Source: Dehalococcoidia bacterium
GTDB lineage: Bacteria > Chloroflexota > Dehalococcoidia > SZUA-161 > SpSt-899
DNA length: 10,735 nucleotides
Direction: 5' to 3'
Assembly: GCA_023271515.1 (NCBI GenBank)
Contig: JALPXQ010000042.1
Coordinates: 1 to 10,735, forward strand
Below the pieces are notes generated by a model that was not told the origin of the DNA, ran no database searches, and was given only the letters and a program-made list of their open reading frames with translations. The position numbers and the translations under genes are program-made. The number at the start of each line of letters is the position of its first letter. Position 1 is the first letter of the stretch. Below, piece by piece: positions 7,110-10,735 of this stretch.

Positions 7110-7265
7110 TCAACAGCCGCTCCAAACCGGCCTTGCTGTAATCCGCCAGACGATCGTCGAAGCGATGGTCTCCAGTTGGGTGGCAGCGACAGGAGCCTCC
7201 TCCATCATTCTGTAGATGAACCCCTCCGCCCTCTGATAGAACTCTGCTTGATCGGTCTTTTTCAT
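7110..7265 (-). CDS. Small charged protein, possibly frameshifted at the C-terminus
   Basis: A short unrecognised minus-strand gene with a very good start: ATG at 7265 preceded by AAAGGAGGAGG, 12 bases after the stop of the 52-residue membrane protein. As written it encodes 51 residues beginning MKKTDQAEFYQRAEGFIYRM, an amphipathic helical start, and ending in an odd tail (VWRITARPVWSGC). Restoring one G at the GG at 7172-7173 would instead continue as GDHRFDDRLADYSKAGLERL, end at 7102 and give 54 residues with a charged, helix-like tail that looks more protein-like. I infer a probable one-base deletion, but the short form could be real. It is the last gene of the tldD operon, three bases from the convergent MATE stop. 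Function unknown. Confidence 0.5.
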   Translation of the reverse strand: MKKTDQAEFYQRAEGFIYRMMEEAPVAATQLETIASTIVWRITARPVWSGC

Positions 7266-7277
7266 TACCTCCTCCTT

Positions 7278-7436
7278 TCATATCTCGAGGCCGATGATCA
7301 CCAGGAAGACGCGGAGCGGTATGGCCACGAGAATTCCCGCAAGGCCGAATAATAGCCCTAAGACCGTCCCAATGAGGCTGAAGACCAGCCCGATCAGGCT
7401 CCCGATGAATTCGAAAAACGCTCTGATTAGGCCCAT
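7278..7436 (-). CDS. Small hydrophobic membrane protein (52 aa)
   Basis: A short unrecognised gene whose product is almost wholly hydrophobic: MGLIRAFFEFIGSLIGLVFS at the start, then more Leu/Ile/Gly to residue 39, then PLRVFLVIIGLEI. One long or two short membrane helices are expected (about residues 7-30 and 28-50). Small residues recur every four positions (G12, G16, S20, then G23, G27, G31), a pattern that packs helices tightly and suggests oligomers. The ATG overlaps the TAA stop of the bactofilin-like gene (TAATG), so translation is probably coupled. The stop is followed by a strong Shine-Dalgarno for the next small gene. It could be a membrane anchor or partner for the bactofilin-like protein; this is inference from position. 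Confidence 0.6.
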   Translation of the reverse strand: MGLIRAFFEFIGSLIGLVFSLIGTVLGLLFGLAGILVAIPLRVFLVIIGLEI

Positions 7437-7800
7437 TACAGTTTGATCCGCTCTCCGCCGATCTCCCGCGCGCGACAGCTCCCGGCCAAACGTATATCGA
7501 TCTCATCGGCCGAAAGCAACCCAGCGATCCTGAAAGAGCCCTCGGAGACGAACTTATCGGTCTCGACGTCACCGCCGACCCGGCAGATCCCGGCGAGCCG
7601 GGCATATTTCGCGCTGAGCCGCCCGCCGACCTTCTGTGAACCGGCGCACTTGAAGAAATCAGCCCTAACATCCCCCCACAGAGCAAGCCCCCGCTGTCTT
7701 CATCTCCCCCGCCTCGACGGCGCCCGTCACTTGGCAGGCCCCGGCGGTGGTCAGCTCCTCAGCTTTGGCGTTCCCCTCGATCTTGCAGTCAAAACACCAT
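7436..7800 (-). pseudogene. Bactofilin-like beta-helix repeat protein, interrupted by two frameshifts
   Basis: Reading the minus strand gives about six units of a roughly 17-residue repeat with a small-residue-Gly turn and a V-x-G step, e.g. EEMKTAGACSV-like, FFKCAGSQKVGGRL, KYARLAGICRVGGDV and KFVSEGSFRIAGLL. The end is ADEIDIRLAGSCRAREIGGE, then RIKL and TAA. This is the pattern of bactofilin / polymer-forming cytoskeletal proteins, which build filaments as right-handed beta-helices near the membrane. A start ATG (7800) has GGAGGT nine bases upstream, but its frame stops after three codons. Two one-base excesses break the frame: T4 where T3 would read on (plus-strand A4, 7791-7794), and G6 where G5 would (plus-strand C6, 7672-7677). 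Correcting both gives one 120-residue protein. It may be a decaying gene, a frameshift-regulated gene, or a sequencing artefact. It is shorter at the N-terminus than bactofilins I recall. Confidence 0.68.
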
Positions 7801-7802
7801 TT

Positions 7803-9131
7803 CTATGAGACCTCCGTCGTCCCGCTGAAGGTAAAATTGTCTATCTTGAGCGCCGGGACGCGGCTTCCTCCAAAGAAGCCTTCTACCAGCCTAGTATCCT
7901 TAGAAATCAATGATACCTGAGAAAGGGCCTTCAGGATGCTATTGGTAAACCGGAAGTTCTTGACCGCCCCTTTGAACTTGCCATCCTCAATGAGAAAGGT
8001 CCCGTCGCGGGTGAGACCGGTGATCGTAGTAGACACCGGTTCCACCACATTGGTATAGTGAAACCGGGTTACATAGATCCCTCTCTTGGTGGAGGCGATC
8101 ATCTCCTCGAGCGAGGAATCCCCCTCCTTCATGAACAGGTGAAGCGGCATGGGCCCATAGCTGTTGGGAGCAGGCAGCCCATGGCCGGTTGATTGCTTCC
8201 CTTCCTTCCCGGCAGTATAGGAGTCATAGACCACCCCCTTAGCCATGCCGTTTTCTATCAGGACGACCTTCTGTTTGGGCACTCCCTCAAAATCAAACGG
8301 AATCGGCATCCCCTGAGGGCTGAGACCATCATCCCAGATGGTGACGTTCTCTCCCATAATCCTCTCCCCCAGCTTGCCGCACATAAAACTTCGGCCTTCC
8401 TGAAGGGCTAAGGCGCCAAGCCCGATGTAGCCCAGGAAAGCCACCAGAGTCCCAACGGCATACGGCTCTAAGATGACGGTATATTCGCCTGGCTCAAGCG
8501 AGATCGGGGTTGTGCTGCGGAGGCATTTTCCGATCGCCTCCCTCGCCAGCGCCTGAGGGATTATATCGCCGACGTCCTTTGAGAGATAGTTAGCATACCC
8601 CGAGGCATCACCCTCGCCCGTGACCACCAGGTTGAGTTTGGCCTGCGTTAGCCTTTGCTCCGCCCAAAGGCCCAGGGAGTTAGCCACGATGAGATCGGTT
8701 GTTTCGGTGGAGAATGCCCCTGAGGCGACGATACCATTCTTTTGTGCTTCCCCAATAATTTCCCGGACCGCTTCTGACCTCTCCATGGGGGTAAACCTAG
8801 CCGTACGCTCGACAAATGTATCCGCCTTAGCATATTCAGCGGGCGAGGGCAGAGACCCGAAATCAGGGTTTTCACGCTGAGTCTCGGCAATCTCCAGAGC
8901 TTTATCCACCGCTTTCTTTAGTGACTCCTCATCCAGGCGGTTGGTGGAAGCTGCCCCTATTCTCTTCCCTGAAACCACCCTTATGGAAACGCCGGCATTT
9001 CGTTCCGCTACATTTTGATGGATGGAATTGTTGGCAAATCTGGTCAGGGCTGAATCCTCCCCGATATAGAGGATTTCAGTCTGATCAGCTTGCGAGTAAT
9101 CCAGAATCTGCCTGATTAACTCTTTGCTCAT
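7803..9131 (-). CDS. pmbA: TldE/PmbA-like subunit of the TldD/TldE metalloprotease
   Basis: Second subunit of the heterodimeric TldD/TldE protease, which in E. coli degrades unfolded peptides, removes the microcin B17 leader and helps CcdA turnover. The N-terminal domain carries the family pattern of a repeated flexible start (TRFANNSIHQNVAERNAGVS, residues 30-49) followed by RVVSGKRIGAASTNRLDE. The C-terminal half contains ENGMAKGVVYDSYTA and the STGHGLPAPNSYGP region. No HExxxH motif is present, as expected for TldE, which lacks the zinc site. Its 442 residues match full length. The start ATG overlaps the tldD stop (ATGA), with GGTGA seven bases upstream. The final codons contain the GGAGGT that appears to serve as the Shine-Dalgarno of the bactofilin-like gene. 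Placed beside tldD, the assignment is firm. Confidence 0.9.
   Translation of the reverse strand: MSKELIRQILDYSQADQTEILYIGEDSALTRFANNSIHQNVAERNAGVSIRVVSGKRIGAASTNRLDEESLKKAVDKALEIAETQRENPDFGSLPSPAEYAKADTFVERTARFTPMERSEAVREIIGEAQKNGIVASGAFSTETTDLIVANSLGLWAEQRLTQAKLNLVVTGEGDASGYANYLSKDVGDIIPQALAREAIGKCLRSTTPISLEPGEYTVILEPYAVGTLVAFLGYIGLGALALQEGRSFMCGKLGERIMGENVTIWDDGLSPQGMPIPFDFEGVPKQKVVLIENGMAKGVVYDSYTAGKEGKQSTGHGLPAPNSYGPMPLHLFMKEGDSSLEEMIASTKRGIYVTRFHYTNVVEPVSTTITGLTRDGTFLIEDGKFKGAVKNFRFTNSILKALSQVSLISKDTRLVEGFFGGSRVPALKIDNFTFSGTTEVS
7810..7815 (-). promoter_or_regulatory. Shine-Dalgarno inside the end of pmbA for the bactofilin-like gene
   Basis: Minus strand GGAGGT lies within the last sense codons of pmbA, nine bases before ATG 7800. 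It decides that this ATG was a real start even though its frame closes after M-V-F. Without it the downstream repeat protein would look merely 5'-truncated. Confidence 0.5.
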
Positions 9132-10570
9132 TTATTCATCACCCCCACTCTTATTTCCCGGAATCTGGCCGGAGCCGTTCCGTGTCCGACATGCATTGTC
9201 TGGGAAGGCTCTCCCTTGCCACAGTTCGGCGTTCCCCACATCCTCCAGTGGCTCTTGTCACAGACAGCATCACAGGACCCCCAAAACTGGGGAGTAATCC
9301 CGGTATAGGTGGGGTTCTTGATCATTCCGCCAAGCTTGCCGTTCTTGATCTCCCAGCCTATTTCCGCGCCGAACTGGAAGTTCAGCCTCTTATCGTCTAT
9401 GCTCCAGCTGCGATTGGTCTCTACGTAGATACCATCGTCTGTATCGGCAATCAGATCCTCCAACCTCCAGTCTCCGGGCTCCAAATTGATGTTGGTCATC
9501 CTGATGAGGGGTATCCTGTTCCAGCCGGCGGCCCTCATTGCACCGTTGCTTTGCTGGTTTAGCTTTGGGGCCATCTCCCGCGAAGTGAGATACCCGACAA
9601 ATATTCCCTCTTTGACGATCGGTATCCTCCGGGCTGCTACGCCCTCATCATCGAAACCGAATGTCCCCAGTCCTCCGGGAACGGTGGCATCGGCAACGAT
9701 GTTGACTACCTCGGAGCCATAGCGGAAGTTGCCCAGCTTCTCCGGCGTCAAGAAGCTCATTCCGGCATAGCTTGCCTCGGTGCCGAAGACCCTATCGAGC
9801 TCAATGGGATGCCCGCAGGATTCGTGCACCTGCAATGCGAGCTGAGAGCCATCGATGATCAGAGTGGTGACTCTTGAGGGGCACTGCGCAGCGGTTAGCA
9901 ATTCCACTGCTTGAGAAGCCACCCGGGGAGCATTTCCCACCAGATCGAGGGACTCGATGAACTCATATCCAGCGGTAGCGAAGTTTCCCCGGAAGGAGTT
10001 GGGATATGATCTAACTTGAACCTCACCGTCTTTGACCGCCGTTGCGGCTATCCCTCCTCCACACTCGATGATCTCCTGGGAGATGTAAGAGCCCTCCGTA
10101 TTGGCAAATATCTTCTTCTCCCCGAAAAGGCTCATAAAAGCCTGGGAGATGCGGACACCCTTCTCCCGCAGCAGCCCGTCCGCCTCAAGCAGGAGATCAA
10201 CCCTCTTTGCCAGGGGAACGGTGAAGGGATCAATCTTGACCGGGGTGCGGTAGTCTGCAACCACCTTCTCAGCCGGGCTCAAGACCACGTTTTCCTTTTT
10301 CGTGAGGGCGCTTGCCCTGGCAATTCTAACCGCCAGGTCCGTGATCGCCTCGATCTCCTTCCTTTCTATTTTGGAAGTTGAGGCGAATCCCCAGGCACCG
10401 TCAACGACTACCCGCACCCCACAGCCGTGGCTTTCGTTGTATCTAATCACCTCTGCTGCTCCGTTTTTCACCTCCAGAGTTTCTGATCGGCGTTCTACAA
10501 CCCTCACCTCAGCGAAGGTTGCGCCCTTAACCGTCGCCAGATCCAGTGCGCTGCTTACTAAATCCCTCAA
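9128..10570 (-). CDS. tldD: TldD metalloprotease catalytic subunit
   Basis: Zinc-bearing subunit of the TldD/TldE cytoplasmic protease. The catalytic HExxxH is visible as H249-E-S-C-G-H254 (LALQVHESCGHPIELDR), and the third zinc ligand is probably C450 in TPNCGKGEPSQ, the conserved C-terminal family motif followed by HGTAPARFREIRVG. The domain of DATVPGGLGTFGFDDEG (295-311) is also typical. The 480 residues are full length. The start is an unusual TTG at 10570 chosen because AGAAAGGAGG (10586-10577) lies six bases upstream and the N-terminus (MRDLVSSALDLA) aligns with the family's usual helical opening. It overlaps pmbA by four bases (ATGA) and heads a minus-strand operon that continues into three small genes. 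It could mature a small peptide or clear misfolded ones; no classical RiPP enzyme is present. Confidence 0.93.
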   Translation of the reverse strand: MRDLVSSALDLATVKGATFAEVRVVERRSETLEVKNGAAEVIRYNESHGCGVRVVVDGAWGFASTSKIERKEIEAITDLAVRIARASALTKKENVVLSPAEKVVADYRTPVKIDPFTVPLAKRVDLLLEADGLLREKGVRISQAFMSLFGEKKIFANTEGSYISQEIIECGGGIAATAVKDGEVQVRSYPNSFRGNFATAGYEFIESLDLVGNAPRVASQAVELLTAAQCPSRVTTLIIDGSQLALQVHESCGHPIELDRVFGTEASYAGMSFLTPEKLGNFRYGSEVVNIVADATVPGGLGTFGFDDEGVAARRIPIVKEGIFVGYLTSREMAPKLNQQSNGAMRAAGWNRIPLIRMTNINLEPGDWRLEDLIADTDDGIYVETNRSWSIDDKRLNFQFGAEIGWEIKNGKLGGMIKNPTYTGITPQFWGSCDAVCDKSHWRMWGTPNCGKGEPSQTMHVGHGTAPARFREIRVGVMNK

Positions 10571-10576
10571 AGCGAG

Positions 10577-10586
10577 CCTCCTTTCT
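10577..10586 (-). promoter_or_regulatory. Strong ribosome binding site supporting a TTG start for tldD
   Basis: Minus strand AGAAAGGAGG lies six bases before TTG 10570. No ATG or GTG in frame is better placed, so this site fixes the start. Confidence 0.75.
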
Positions 10587-10598
10587 TATCTTGAGTAA

Positions 10599-10604
10599 AT
10601 CATA
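10599..10604 (-). promoter_or_regulatory. Candidate -10 box for the tldD operon
   Basis: Minus strand TATGAT (five of six matches to TATAAT) lies 28 bases upstream of the TTG start and would give a short leader of about 20 bases that keeps the ribosome binding site. No convincing -35 box is found at 16-18 bases further upstream, where the hairpin at 10619-10639 begins. Weak evidence. Confidence 0.25.
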
Positions 10605-10618
10605 ACTTGACAAGATAG

Positions 10619-10639
10619 TCAGGGGGATTCTCCCCCTGA
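10619..10639 (-). repeat. 8-bp GC-rich hairpin upstream of tldD
   Basis: TCAGGGGG (10619-10626) pairs with CCCCCTGA (10632-10639) around ATTCT. On the minus strand it is preceded by GGGGGTTTC, so GGGGG appears twice in a row. It resembles a dispersed genomic repeat more than a terminator. The remaining bases to 10735 contain no gene I can recognise. Confidence 0.5.
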
Positions 10640-10735
10640 AACCCCCTTTTCCTCTCGCTTAGTCATTTTGATACATACTGCATTCGTATGATTGCTTTAC
10701 CGACACTTCTTTGATAGGATACTACCACAATCAAC

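Noticed and set aside
7278..7436. RiPP precursor for a TldD/TldE-matured peptide
   Set aside because: No YcaO, radical SAM, lanthionine or other modifying enzyme in the window and no Cys/Ser/Gly-rich core; kept only as a speculative finding.
7102..7686. Minus-strand 194-codon open frame covering the small-gene region
   Set aside because: Only its last 20 or so codons look protein-like. The rest is out of frame with the bactofilin-like repeats and the 52-residue membrane protein, which have proper starts.
7443..7808. Plus-strand 121-codon open frame
   Set aside because: It is antisense to the bactofilin-like repeats, whose regular 17-residue period on the minus strand is far better evidence.
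10585..10613. Minus-strand TTGTCA, 17 bases, GATAAG as a sigma-70 promoter for tldD
   Set aside because: Spacing is ideal, but transcription would begin inside or after the ribosome binding site, leaving no usable leader; TATGAT at 10599-10604 fits the leader better.
1..10735. CRISPR array, tRNA, rRNA, transposase or phage genes
   Set aside because: I looked for regular direct repeats, cloverleaf-type stretches and recombinase motifs on both strands and saw none.

Overview
This looks like a bacterial chromosome segment of moderate GC (mid-50s by eye), with strong AGGAGG-type ribosome binding sites, tight gene packing and no plasmid, phage or transposase genes. The phylum cannot be fixed from the sequence alone. 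The small palindromic repeats with a CCCTGCG(A/T)AGGCAGGG core, the GGGGCGAAGCCCC hairpin and the CAGGGGGATTCTCCCCCTG hairpin recall repeats I associate with Chloroflexota (Dehalococcoidia) and related environmental genomes. That is a weak, memory-based guess.

Left half, all plus strand (about 1-5560): an opine/octopine-dehydrogenase-family oxidoreductase (start at or beyond the window edge), a PLP enzyme of the D-cysteine desulfhydrase / ACC deaminase / cysteate sulfo-lyase family, a class III PLP aminotransferase related to glutamate-1-semialdehyde aminomutase, a U32-peptidase-like protein of unknown function, and a PanB-type ketopantoate hydroxymethyltransferase. The last three are packed with a 1-base overlap and a 13-base gap and are probably one transcript. 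Two PLP enzymes, an amino-acid-type dehydrogenase and an aldol/retro-aldol enzyme on one strand suggest a dedicated pathway for a modified or unusual amino acid. The substrate is not visible.

Middle (5561-7098): three consecutive hairpins, then a 12-helix MATE-family exporter on the plus strand, which ends 3 bases from the stop of a convergent minus-strand gene set.

Right half, minus strand (10570 down to 7102): tldD (TTG start, strong Shine-Dalgarno) and tldE/pmbA overlap by ATGA and form the two-subunit TldD/TldE metalloprotease. A tail of small genes follows that a standard gene caller would largely miss: a bactofilin-like beta-helix protein of about 120 residues broken by two single-base homopolymer shifts, a 52-residue hydrophobic protein joined to it by a TAATG overlap, and a 51-residue (or, if one base is restored, 54-residue) small charged protein. 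The roughly 700 bases at 7099-7802 are therefore a coherent but apparently decaying or frameshift-controlled operon tail, not empty intergenic DNA. This is the most interesting part of the window.

The last 165 bases hold the tldD leader with a hairpin and no recognised gene.
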